Below are positions 9,585 to 16,447 of a DNA stretch of 58,409 bases, in pieces (the stretch's first letter is position 1; every line of letters starts with the position of its first letter). This DNA comes from an uncultured Christensenella sp. (GTDB taxonomy: Bacteria > Bacillota > Clostridia > Christensenellales > UBA1242), in NCBI GenBank assembly GCA_949292875.1, contig CASFBJ010000008.1, positions 68,547-126,955 of the forward strand, in the 5' to 3' direction. A program made the position numbers and the translations under genes. The notes beneath the pieces are model-generated. The model worked only from the letters and a program-made list of their open reading frames with translations, was not told where the DNA came from and made no database searches.

Positions 9585-9701
9585 CTGGTGGACTCGCAGT
9601 CCTAACACTAATAACAATAATAATTGGAACAATGTTAACAATAATGGTAACATCAATAATAACAATGTAAACAATACTAATTATGTCCGCCCCTGATTCT
9701 G
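9585..9701 (+). repeat. DGR template repeat (TR)
   Basis: Non-coding copy of VR. Read in the VR frame it carries 19 AAY (Asn) codons. After adenine-specific mutagenesis an AAY codon can give 15 amino acids and no stop codon. The 3' end keeps GTCCGCCCCTG, but then reads TGA in frame (9694-9696) where VR reads TGC. That difference marks the IMH* end, which should not be copied into VR. Confidence 0.95.
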
Positions 9702-9796
9702 TTTAATAATGCAAACCTAGTAAAATGAAAATTTGAAAATATGCAAAAAAAAGAAGGAGTGTTTGCCCTTCCTAGAATGGAAAAATAGGTGATTTG

Positions 9797-9844
9797 ATGC
9801 AACCTGGTGAACCAGTTGTTGCTATAAACAAACACATAAGGTGA
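9797..9844 (+). CDS. Possible 15-codon leader peptide before the RT
   Basis: An ATG with GGTGAT about 6 bases upstream opens a 15-codon frame (MQPGEPVVAINKHIR). Its stop TGA overlaps the ribosome site (AAGGTGA) of the reverse transcriptase. It also overlaps the spacer hairpin at 9800-9818. This geometry would allow translational coupling, but the peptide is short and could be chance. Confidence 0.25.
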   Translation: MQPGEPVVAINKHIR

Positions 9845-9851
9845 TTTTATT

Positions 9852-10895
9852 ATGAGATGTGAAAAAGATTTTATAACTTATGATGAAGTTTTTACTTTTG
9901 ATAATCTTTTGACTTGTGCAAAGTCATGTTTCAAAGGTGTAAGGTGGAAACCAAGCACACAAATATATGAAACACAGATGATTAAAAATGTAAGTGATAC
10001 ATACAAATTACTTAAAGAACGAAAATACAAATCAAAAGGTTTTCATACATTCTATATTCACGAAAGGGGAAAAGTCAGGTATATTCAATCAGTTCATATA
10101 AGCGAAAGGGTTGTGCAAAAATGCTTGTGTGATTATTGCCTGACACCAACATTCGCACCAACATTCATTTATGATAATGGTGCATGTATGAAGAAAAAGG
10201 GAACACATTTTGCAGTTAGAAGATTGAAAACACATCTTTCAAAATATTACAGGGAACATGGACATACTGGGTATGTCCTTTTGTTTGACCTGCACAATTA
10301 CTTCAATTCAATCAATCATGAAGTATTGTTGGAAAAAGTAAAACCAAAGATAAAAGATGAAGAATTGTTTAACATTTACAAGTATTTTATTGATTGCTTC
10401 AAAGGTGATGGTTTGGGTTTAGGTTCGCAAATTTCACAAATCAGTGCTTCCATTTACTTGAATGGTTTAGACCATTACATAAAAGAAAAATTGCACATTA
10501 AGTATTATGGAAGATACATGGATGATGGTTATTTGATTTGCAATTCAAAATATGAATTAAAACATTGTTTGGAATGCATCAAAGAAATTGTCAAAGATTT
10601 GAAAATTGAACTAAACGAACATAAAACACAAATCAAAAAATTGCAAGATGGTTTCAGGTTTTTGAAAAGAAACTTTTATTTGAAACCTGATGGCAAAATT
10701 GTGATGAAACCTTACAAAAAGAACATTCAAAGATATAAAACAAAATATCGCAAACTTTTGAAGAAGGGTGCATCACAACAAACACTTGATGTTTTGCAAC
10801 AAACCTTTGTTGGTTACTTGAAAGAATTTCATTACAAAGATTATTACACAGGGAGGATAAGAAAATGTTTAGACCAAGAGAATTGCCAAACATAA
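9852..10895 (+). CDS. DGR reverse transcriptase
   Basis: 347 residues, SD AAGGTG. Catalytic aspartates are D146 (motif A, LFDLHNYFNSI) and D224-D225 in Y222-M-D-D. Motif 4 reads LGSQISQ (190-196). The SQ ending in place of the SP of group II intron and retroviral-type enzymes is the hallmark of DGR reverse transcriptases. There is no maturase or endonuclease domain. It copies the TR RNA into adenine-mutagenised cDNA that replaces VR. Its last 31 bases overlap the start of the next phage gene. Confidence 0.95.
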   Translation: MRCEKDFITYDEVFTFDNLLTCAKSCFKGVRWKPSTQIYETQMIKNVSDTYKLLKERKYKSKGFHTFYIHERGKVRYIQSVHISERVVQKCLCDYCLTPTFAPTFIYDNGACMKKKGTHFAVRRLKTHLSKYYREHGHTGYVLLFDLHNYFNSINHEVLLEKVKPKIKDEELFNIYKYFIDCFKGDGLGLGSQISQISASIYLNGLDHYIKEKLHIKYYGRYMDDGYLICNSKYELKHCLECIKEIVKDLKIELNEHKTQIKKLQDGFRFLKRNFYLKPDGKIVMKPYKKNIQRYKTKYRKLLKKGASQQTLDVLQQTFVGYLKEFHYKDYYTGRIRKCLDQENCQT

Positions 10896-11116
10896 CAAAA
10901 GACATTGTTATCAACAATGATATTTATGTTGTGGCAGGTATTTTATACCTAAACAGTGCCAAACACCAGTTTAAGCATGAAAAGGGTGCTTGGTATATCA
11001 AAGTTGATGATGGTTCTTTTGTGGAGATTGGGCAGGGTGCAATGCCTGGTTTTATTCTTGAAGAAAGAATTGATGCAACTGGTTTTGATGACTTTTTTGA
11101 AGAAATAGAAGAATAG
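10865..11116 (+). CDS. Small phage protein, unknown
   Basis: 83 residues. The ATG lies inside the 3' end of the RT gene (31-base overlap in another frame) but has a strong GGGAGG site 9 bases upstream. A beta-rich core (IYVVAGILYLNSAKHQF, WYIKVDDGSFVEIGQG) precedes an acidic tail (DDFFEEIEE). No family was recognised. The overlap couples its translation to the RT, though it may simply be a phage structural gene pushed against the DGR. Confidence 0.6.
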   Translation: MFRPRELPNITKDIVINNDIYVVAGILYLNSAKHQFKHEKGAWYIKVDDGSFVEIGQGAMPGFILEERIDATGFDDFFEEIEE

Positions 11117-11124
11117 GAGGAAGT

Positions 11125-11571
11125 ATGGAAAAGAAACTAAAATTTTTTGACAAAACTGGCAAATTTGATGATGCCAGTTATCTTTTAACTGACAATGAAC
11201 CACTTATTGTTTTGCTCCAGGTTGACACAGGAAGAACTGTTGACTATTATGTAACACTTCAAAACGAGAATGGCAAGAAAGTCAATTTGAAGGCGAAAAA
11301 CAAGCAATTTGAAGTGCCAAAGGAACTTTTGACTTATGGTTCAATAGACACAACTATTGTGGCAAAAGTAGGCAATAACACAGTCAAAACAATATTCTGT
11401 GAAAAACTTATTGTTAAAGATGTTGGTGGACAAACACAGGTGATTCCTGAAATTGAAGCATTGCATCTTGAATTAAACAAAACAAATCAAAAATTCATTG
11501 ATTATAAGCAGGAAGTCAATGAAGAACTTGAAAAAATGAGAAAGTGCATTGAAGCACTTATGGAGGGTTAA
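11125..11571 (+). CDS. Phage protein, Ig-like domain plus coiled coil
   Basis: 148 residues, SD AGGAGG. The N-terminal ~100 residues alternate beta strands (YYVTLQNENGKKVNLKAKN) like the beta-sandwich of BppU-type N-terminal domains. The C-terminal ~40 residues are a coiled coil (LHLELNKTNQKFIDYKQEVN). It could be a second baseplate or fibre adaptor. It sits directly before a membrane-anchored phage protein, with a gap of three bases. Family assignment is tentative. Confidence 0.55.
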   Translation: MEKKLKFFDKTGKFDDASYLLTDNEPLIVLLQVDTGRTVDYYVTLQNENGKKVNLKAKNKQFEVPKELLTYGSIDTTIVAKVGNNTVKTIFCEKLIVKDVGGQTQVIPEIEALHLELNKTNQKFIDYKQEVNEELEKMRKCIEALMEG

Positions 11572-11574
11572 AAT

Positions 11575-12174
11575 ATGAATAGTTTACTTTTATCAGTCAG
11601 TGAAACATTTTCAGCATTTTGGGATTCTGCATCGGTGTTTTTTCAAAATTGTTGGGGTTATATAACTGCAAGTGTTTCAATTACTGCAATAGTGCTTTTT
11701 ATTATCAAATACATTTGGTGGAAAATAAAAAACAATAAAACAATCAAAGAAGCAATTACAAAGGCAACTGGTGTTGTGGAAAATTCAACATCTTCTGTCA
11801 ATAAAAGAATTGATGAATTTGAAACAAAGACCACAGAAATGTTTGCCAGGTTTGAAGAAAACTTTGAAAAGAAGTTTGAAGACAAATTTGAAACTTTGAA
11901 GAAGAAACGAATGAAGGCATACAATTCAATTATGACTGGAACAAACAAGATCCAGGAAGAATTGGACAAAGCAAACGAAATGGCACAGAATATTGATGCA
12001 GAGATGCAGAAGGAAACACCTGCACCTGACATTAAAGAACTTGCAGATGCTTTGAATTTGCCTGAAAATAAGGCACAGGAAGGCGAAACAGAAGCGGTTG
12101 AAGAAATAGTCGAGTCAACCACAGAACAAAGCACAGAAACATCTGTGGTGAATGAAAATCAGGTGTTAAGGTAG
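11575..12174 (+). CDS. Phage membrane-anchored coiled-coil protein
   Basis: 199 residues, SD GGAGGG. One clear transmembrane helix at ~35-52 (VSITAIVLFIIKYIWW) follows an amphipathic N-terminus. A long charged coiled coil (~75-150) and an acidic Glu/Thr-rich tail complete it. This resembles spanin-, holin-accessory- or superinfection-type proteins but matches none specifically. It is the first of three consecutive membrane genes after the tail region, the place where lysis genes are often found. No lytic enzyme domain is present. Confidence 0.6.
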   Translation: MNSLLLSVSETFSAFWDSASVFFQNCWGYITASVSITAIVLFIIKYIWWKIKNNKTIKEAITKATGVVENSTSSVNKRIDEFETKTTEMFARFEENFEKKFEDKFETLKKKRMKAYNSIMTGTNKIQEELDKANEMAQNIDAEMQKETPAPDIKELADALNLPENKAQEGETEAVEEIVESTTEQSTETSVVNENQVLR

Positions 12175-12180
12175 GTGCTT

Positions 12181-12654
12181 ATGGATAGTTTATTTAAGTG
12201 GTTATACAGAACAGGTTGTTATTTCATTCCTGGAGGAACTGCACTTTGGTGTTTTGTCTTTGAAAACCTTTTTGACAAAGAAGTTTCAGTTATGGCAAAG
12301 ATTGGTTGTGCAGGTGTGTTTGTATTGATTTTGATGGTTATTATAACCATCTTTTTTGCAAACAAAGCATTCAAAAAGAAAAATCAAAAACTTGAAAAAG
12401 AAGCAATCAAAGAAATGGACAATGCAAAAAAACAAGAAATTATCAACAAGTGGGAAACAAACGAAAAGAACCAGGAGTTGTTTCATAATACAATTTTCTT
12501 GGCAATATTTGTTTGTTTGGCATTTCTTGTAACACTTCTTGAAAGCAAATTATTGAGTTTAAGGGGTGTCTTGTGGTTTATGGTAGCATCTATTTCCGCA
12601 GGACTTGGTTGCAATGTCTTTCGCTTCAAAGTTATCAAAAATAAGAAAAAATAA
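12181..12654 (+). CDS. Phage membrane protein, holin-like topology
   Basis: The ATG at 12181 is preferred over GTG 12175 because AGGTAGGT lies 4-5 bases before it and would overlap the GTG. The 157-residue product has hydrophobic helices at ~15-30, ~40-60, ~105-122 and ~125-142. A charged cytosolic loop (KKKNQKLEKEAIKEMDNAKK) separates the two pairs. Size and topology allow a holin-like function but there is no family motif. The gene starts 6 bases after the previous stop, so it is in the same transcript. Confidence 0.6.
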   Translation: MDSLFKWLYRTGCYFIPGGTALWCFVFENLFDKEVSVMAKIGCAGVFVLILMVIITIFFANKAFKKKNQKLEKEAIKEMDNAKKQEIINKWETNEKNQELFHNTIFLAIFVCLAFLVTLLESKLLSLRGVLWFMVASISAGLGCNVFRFKVIKNKKK

Positions 12655-12664
12655 GAGGTAGTCC

Positions 12665-13651
12665 ATGAAATTTAGAAAAATAGATATTAAAAATCATCTT
12701 GGTGAAATATTTACTGGTTTAATCGTAGTAGCCCTGTTTAGTTATCTATTTGTGGGCATTGGCATCAAAACTTCATTGAATGAAGAATTTTGGACAATAT
12801 TTGGAATAGGTTTTGCAATAATGATTGCAATAACATCTATTTGGTATCCTTCTGCAAAAGCGAAGGCGAAATTGAAAGACAAAAATTTCAAAAATCAAAG
12901 ATTGGAATATTCCATTTTGGTTGATAGAGTTGTAAAAACTAATAACTTTAAGGGTTTAAGAGATTTCTGTGAATATGCTACCAACGAAAACAGAATTGAG
13001 AGAATAAAGGCAGTTTTGGCAAAAATCAATGTTGATTATGATGTATATGTAAAGTATTCAAAAGACATTAAACTTTTAGATAAAGACACACAACTTGATG
13101 CAGACCAAAAGAAAAAATTGTTAAAACTTATCAATAAAGGTGTAAAATACACCATCATCAATTCCAGTAAAGTAACAACCGCCATTGATAATATAAAAGA
13201 ACATTATGACATAAGAAATGAAGAAGTTGCTTATGATACAAAAACATTAACTGCAAAAATAATTACATCAATTTTATGTTCTATTGGTTTCGCAATGATT
13301 GTATTTACTGGCACTGGTTTTACACTTGGCAAACTTGCACAAATTTTTTCTTGGTTAGTGCTTATTGCTTGGAACATTTGTCAGTCAATCAGTTCAGGAA
13401 CAAAGTCAATTACAATTTACAGAGCAAATTTCTACAAGAAATTAAGAACATTCTTGGAAGAATTTTTTGCAAGCGAATATGCAGACAACACTATTGCTTG
13501 GCAAAGACCAACAATAAAAGATGAAGATGATGTTACAGTTGCAGATGCAATCAAAGACAAAGATTTTATCAAACAACTGGCAAAAACAATCAAAGACCTG
13601 GAACATAAAAACCAGGAAAAAGAAGAACACAAAGAAAAATGGCAGTTCTAA
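12665..13651 (+). CDS. Phage membrane protein, unknown
   Basis: 328 residues with SD AAGAGG. Two transmembrane helices near the N-terminus (~15-35, ~43-60) and two near residues ~200-245 flank a soluble helical domain (~65-195). A charged C-terminal coiled coil follows (DLEHKNQEKEEHKEK). This is the last late-strand phage gene before a strong terminator. No known domain was recognised. The paired-TM arrangement around a soluble domain recalls membrane-remodelling or exclusion proteins, which is inference only. Confidence 0.6.
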   Translation: MKFRKIDIKNHLGEIFTGLIVVALFSYLFVGIGIKTSLNEEFWTIFGIGFAIMIAITSIWYPSAKAKAKLKDKNFKNQRLEYSILVDRVVKTNNFKGLRDFCEYATNENRIERIKAVLAKINVDYDVYVKYSKDIKLLDKDTQLDADQKKKLLKLINKGVKYTIINSSKVTTAIDNIKEHYDIRNEEVAYDTKTLTAKIITSILCSIGFAMIVFTGTGFTLGKLAQIFSWLVLIAWNICQSISSGTKSITIYRANFYKKLRTFLEEFFASEYADNTIAWQRPTIKDEDDVTVADAIKDKDFIKQLAKTIKDLEHKNQEKEEHKEKWQF

Positions 13652-13660
13652 TAAATATAA

Positions 13661-13697
13661 AAGAAGGACAGTTTATTATGACTGTCCTTCTTTTTTT
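13661..13697. terminator. Bidirectional rho-independent terminator
   Basis: A perfect 12-bp stem (AAGAAGGACAGT / ACTGTCCTTCTT, loop 8) is followed by a T-run on the plus strand and a T-rich stretch on the minus strand. It ends the phage operon and the opposing membrane gene. Confidence 0.9.
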
Positions 13698-14056
13698 GTT
13701 ATTACAAAAACAATACAACTTAATAGATAGAGAATCCATACACTTAAAAAATACCAAATACTTATTTTTGAAGTGATGTTTATTATTCTTGTCAAAAAAG
13801 TTAAACCTAACAATATAAATGTTGTTACAGTTAGCCATTTGTTTGATATCCTTAATTTAATTTTGTGTTTCAAAATCAAAAAAGAAATAAATGATAGAAT
13901 TAGCATAGTATATATAATTGGCAATATTATTAACAATATATTTACTTCATTTGTCCATAAATAATTTCCTATTGCATTGTCAAACATATCAATAGTTATT
14001 AAAGATGGCAATAATACCATGAATAAAAGATTTGATATTTTATAAAGTGTTTTCAA
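13676..14056 (-). CDS. Four-helix membrane protein, moron candidate
   Basis: 126 residues on the opposite strand from the phage genes. The start is TTG, supported by AGGAGG 10 bases upstream (minus strand). Four hydrophobic helices cover most of the protein, with a basic loop in the middle (KHKIKLRISNK). The codons are rich in ATA and TTA, unlike the surrounding phage genes, so it may have been acquired separately. It has its own promoter candidate, a ~150-base structured leader and a terminator. This is the arrangement of phage moron genes expressed from the prophage. Superinfection exclusion is a reasonable guess; no family was recognised. Confidence 0.6.
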   Translation of the reverse strand: MKTLYKISNLLFMVLLPSLITIDMFDNAIGNYLWTNEVNILLIILPIIYTMLILSFISFLILKHKIKLRISNKWLTVTTFILLGLTFLTRIINITSKISIWYFLSVWILYLLSCIVFVITKKEGQS

Positions 14057-14063
14057 AATAAAA

Positions 14064-14085
14064 GTGCCTCCTATTAGGAAGGCAC
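14064..14085 (-). promoter_or_regulatory. SD-sequestering hairpin before the moron gene
   Basis: On the minus strand GTGCCTTCCT pairs with AGGAGGCAC (9 bp, one bulge, 3-base loop), hiding the AGGAGG ribosome site of the TTG-start gene. GGAAGG at 14103-14108 can instead pair with CCTTCC at 14077-14082 and free the site. The two folds are mutually exclusive. Confidence 0.45.
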
Positions 14086-14113
14086 AGTCCTATGTAAACA
14101 AACCTTCCATTGT

Positions 14114-14201
14114 TGCGACACAATTATCCTATGTAGGCGGAAGAATTTGATTGATAGGCAAAAAAGACCTCTCCTACATAGGAATATTTAATTGTGTCGC
14201 A
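14114..14201. repeat. Long inverted repeat between moron and transposase
   Basis: The left arm 14114-14137 (TGCGACACAATTA + TCCTATGTAGG) is matched exactly in reverse complement by 14173-14183 and 14189-14201. A 5-base bulge (14184-14188) and a 35-base loop separate the parts. A third copy of TCCTATGTA lies at 14088-14096. The repeat could be a structured RNA leader on the minus strand, an operator cluster for the divergent promoters, or transposase binding sites. Confidence 0.8.
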
Positions 14202-14206
14202 TAATT

Positions 14207-14236
14207 ATGATAACACAAAAAACATCAAAAAGTCAA
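14207..14236 (-). promoter_or_regulatory. Candidate promoter for the moron gene
   Basis: On the minus strand TTGACT, an 18-base spacer and TATCAT. A transcript starting here would carry the inverted repeat and the SD hairpin in a leader of roughly 145 bases. The -10 is poor and overlaps the palindrome CATAATTATG (14200-14209). Confidence 0.35.
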
Positions 14237-14298
14237 CTATTGGGGTGAAATCTTAATAAAATTACATAAATTTTCTGTATTTTTTTGAAATATACTTA

Positions 14299-14327
14299 TT
14301 GAAATTTTAATTTTTTCATTCTATAAT
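14299..14327 (+). promoter_or_regulatory. Sigma-A-type promoter of the transposase
   Basis: TTGAAA (14299-14304), 17-base spacer, TATAAT (14322-14327). AAAGGAG (14341-14347) then precedes the ATG at 14355. Confidence 0.7.
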
Positions 14328-14354
14328 TGAAACACGAAACAAAGGAGTAAGATT

Positions 14355-15404
14355 ATGAGAGGTGTCAATTTTACTGCATATCAAAAGAGAAAGGCATTAA
14401 AATATTGGTTGGAAGAAAAGATGCCTGTTCAAAAAGTGTGTCAAAAGTGCAAATGCACAGAAAGAAGTTTGTGGCGGTGGAAAAAGTTGTATGATGGAAC
14501 ATTGGCAAGTTTAGAACCAAACACAAGTCGCAAAAACATGATCCATCCAAATTCACACACAAAAGAAGAATTTGAGTATATTTCAAAGGTTTTCAAAGCA
14601 AAACCTGATTTTTCATTCAATGAAATATATGGTATATTAAGAACAAAACATGCATACAACAGAACCTATTGTGGTTTTTATAGATTTGTTGTTAAGAAGA
14701 ATTTGCGACCAAAACAGGAAATTGAAAAGTATGTGCCAAAACCTTATGAAACACCTGAAATGCTTGGAACAAAGTGGCAGATGGATGTGAAATATGTGCC
14801 AGTTGCTTGTTATAAAGGCGAAATGGTGCATTATGATGATAACAAGTATTATCAATATACTATGATTGATGAAGCAACAAGAGAAAGGTTTTTGTTTCCA
14901 TACAAAGAACATTGCACATCTTCAACTATTGATTTTGTAAAAAGAGCAATAGCATATTTTGGTTATGCTCCAGCAATCATTCAAACAGACAATGGCGGTG
15001 AATTTACAAATGTAAAGAAACCAGGACAAAAAGAACCTGTTAAACATGGTTTAGACATCTTGTTGGACAAATTACACATCAGGCATCAACTTATCCGAGC
15101 ATACACACCAAGATTGAATGGTAAAGTTGAAAGAAGCCACAGAAGCGACCAGGAGTCATTTTATAACCATCTAAAATATAAAACTTATGAAGAACTAAAA
15201 AAGAAGATGATGAAGTGGAATATTCGCTATAATAACAGACCACATTCAGCATTAACAAACAGAGATGGCAAAAAGGTTTGGTGGACACCTTTGCAGAAAA
15301 GGGAAGACCTGTTGAAACTGTTACAAGAGAAAAAAGAAGAATATGAAGCAGTCAGGTTCATCAAACTTCCAAGAACAATCAAACAAGTTTATGCGGTTGC
15401 ATAA
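14355..15404 (+). CDS. DDE transposase/integrase (rve core, IS481/IS3-like)
   Basis: 349 residues. An N-terminal helix-turn-helix (~5-50, KVCQKCKCTERSLWRWKKLY) is followed by an rve catalytic core with D144 (WQMDVKY), D212 (QTDNGGEF) and E259 (NGKVERSHR), and a C-terminal basic tail. The last D-E gap is 46 residues instead of the usual ~35 because of a KKPGQKEPVK-type insertion. It cuts and joins DNA ends. Leucine is often TTG, as in the phage genes, so it seems to have travelled with the prophage. It may be the phage's own integration enzyme, or a resident insertion sequence. No clean terminal inverted repeats were found around it. Confidence 0.85.
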   Translation: MRGVNFTAYQKRKALKYWLEEKMPVQKVCQKCKCTERSLWRWKKLYDGTLASLEPNTSRKNMIHPNSHTKEEFEYISKVFKAKPDFSFNEIYGILRTKHAYNRTYCGFYRFVVKKNLRPKQEIEKYVPKPYETPEMLGTKWQMDVKYVPVACYKGEMVHYDDNKYYQYTMIDEATRERFLFPYKEHCTSSTIDFVKRAIAYFGYAPAIIQTDNGGEFTNVKKPGQKEPVKHGLDILLDKLHIRHQLIRAYTPRLNGKVERSHRSDQESFYNHLKYKTYEELKKKMMKWNIRYNNRPHSALTNRDGKKVWWTPLQKREDLLKLLQEKKEEYEAVRFIKLPRTIKQVYAVA

Positions 15405-15429
15405 CACAATTTAATATCAGGTTGGCGAA

Positions 15430-15459
15430 ATTCCATTCATGAATGGAATAGGTTTTTTA
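15430..15459 (+). terminator. Terminator after the transposase
   Basis: The 20-base perfect palindrome ATTCCATTCATGAATGGAAT (15430-15449) is followed by AGG and a T6 run. Confidence 0.8.
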
Positions 15460-15523
15460 TTGTCTTTATTATATATATTTGACTTTACACAAATAATAAT
15501 GATATTATAGGAATATATTTTTA

Positions 15524-15558
15524 ACTAAAATAACCATAAGAAATGGTTGTTTTTTAGT
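15524..15558 (+). terminator. Second hairpin/terminator upstream of PAP2
   Basis: AACCAT/ATGGTT (loop AAGAA) is extended by ACTAAAA/TTTTAGT with small bulges. The descending arm is T-rich. It could be the original host terminator at the phage-chromosome junction. Confidence 0.55.
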
Positions 15559-15620
15559 AAATTTTAGAAAAATAAAAAAATTTTCAAAAAATTACTGTAA
15601 ATCAGTTGACATTTTTCAAA

Positions 15621-16421
15621 ATGAACAAATTTTTAAACTTGTCTATATATTTATTTTGCTCTATACTTATTATTTTGGCAGTATTTTATGATTTACAATT
15701 TTCTCTATTAGTATATAATGGAGAAAGCTTTTTTGGTACATTTTTTGAGTATGTAGGCGAATTTCCTATTTATATATTGGTTAGTTATTGTATGGTTATA
15801 TTTTTTCAAAGCAATAGACAATACAAGTCTACATTACAATTATTGATAAATGTTTGTTTTTTAGTTTTAGCATATATGTTTTTGTTTTTGCTTTTTTTTA
15901 AACTATATGATGGGAGTTTTTATATTATTTTAGATAGTTTGTTGGCTTTATTTTTACTTGCAATATTTGTACTATCTACATCATTTATAAATGAGAAAAA
16001 ATTACAAACTTTGTATTCTTTTTGTAAGAAAACAATACTTTTTATAACTATTATTTTTTTATTAAATAGAGTTATAAAACTATTATGGGGAAGAATAAGG
16101 TTTGAAGACTTAGTGCTTCTTGAAGATTTTTCTAAGTTTATGCCTTTTTGGGAAATTTCTCCATTTTCAGGTAATAAATCTTTTTGCTCTGGACATGTTA
16201 CTTCAGCTTGCTGTTTGTTACCATTACTTATACTTGTCAAAAATTCAAGTTGCAAGGCAGTACATAAGTGCATTTGTAGTCTTTCCATTTTTGCTTTTAT
16301 TTTTCTAGTTGCTTTTAGCAGAATAGTGTATGGAGCACATTTTATTAGTGATGTAACATTTGCTTTTCTTATTGCTTGGATTTGTTTTTCTTTTATCTTT
16401 AAAAAAGATAAAAATAAATAA
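15621..16421 (+). CDS. PAP2-superfamily membrane phosphatase
   Basis: About 266 residues from ATG 15621. A TTG 15 bases upstream overlaps a TTGACA box, and neither start has a good ribosome site, so the start is uncertain. Six or more membrane helices are visible. The PAP2 signature is present in order: K-x6-R type (KLLWGRIR, ~residues 152-159), CSGH (189-192, Cys replacing the usual Pro) and SRIVYGAHFISD (~233-244). Such enzymes remove phosphate from lipid or isoprenoid phosphates, for example undecaprenyl or phosphatidylglycerol phosphate. pgsA in the operon downstream makes phosphatidylglycerophosphate, so a PgpB-like role is possible. Confidence 0.8.
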   Translation: MNKFLNLSIYLFCSILIILAVFYDLQFSLLVYNGESFFGTFFEYVGEFPIYILVSYCMVIFFQSNRQYKSTLQLLINVCFLVLAYMFLFLLFFKLYDGSFYIILDSLLALFLLAIFVLSTSFINEKKLQTLYSFCKKTILFITIIFLLNRVIKLLWGRIRFEDLVLLEDFSKFMPFWEISPFSGNKSFCSGHVTSACCLLPLLILVKNSSCKAVHKCICSLSIFAFIFLVAFSRIVYGAHFISDVTFAFLIAWICFSFIFKKDKNK

Positions 16422-16447
16422 TTATAAAATAAATCTTCTTATTTTGT

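Larger units (their letters stand above)
9562..9851 (+). ncRNA. Probable DGR template RNA (TR plus 3' spacer)
   Basis: TR is followed by a 150-base gene-free spacer before the reverse transcriptase. This is close to the ~140-base spacer of BPP-1, where the RT-Avd complex binds and cDNA synthesis is primed. Visible pairings in the spacer are GAAGG/CCTTC (9753-9757 with 9767-9771) and CAAC-TGGT/ACCA-GTTG (9800-9818, one bulged C). RNA ends cannot be fixed from sequence. Confidence 0.55.
1..15460 (+). mobile_element. Prophage right-hand part (left end outside window)
   Basis: Nearly all genes in this stretch are co-oriented, tightly packed and have strong AGGAGG-type ribosome sites. They include tail hub and BppU-like baseplate proteins, a DGR and a DDE transposase. 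Leucine is often TTG here, whereas the flanking host genes prefer TTA and use ATA heavily. The right limit is inferred from the terminator after the transposase and the switch to host-like codon use in the PAP2 gene. No attachment-site repeat could be identified because the left end is not present. No endolysin, terminase or capsid gene is visible in the window. Confidence 0.85.

Noticed and set aside
14177..15517. A shared 10-mer ATAGGAATAT upstream and downstream of the transposase, as possible IS ends or attachment sites
   Set aside because: Ten AT-rich bases match easily by chance in this sequence. The flanks do not extend the match and the copies are direct, not inverted.
15606..15621. 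TTG at 15606 as the start of the PAP2 gene
   Set aside because: The TTG is part of a TTGACA box and has no ribosome site. ATG 15621 is as well placed, so the shorter form was reported with the uncertainty stated.
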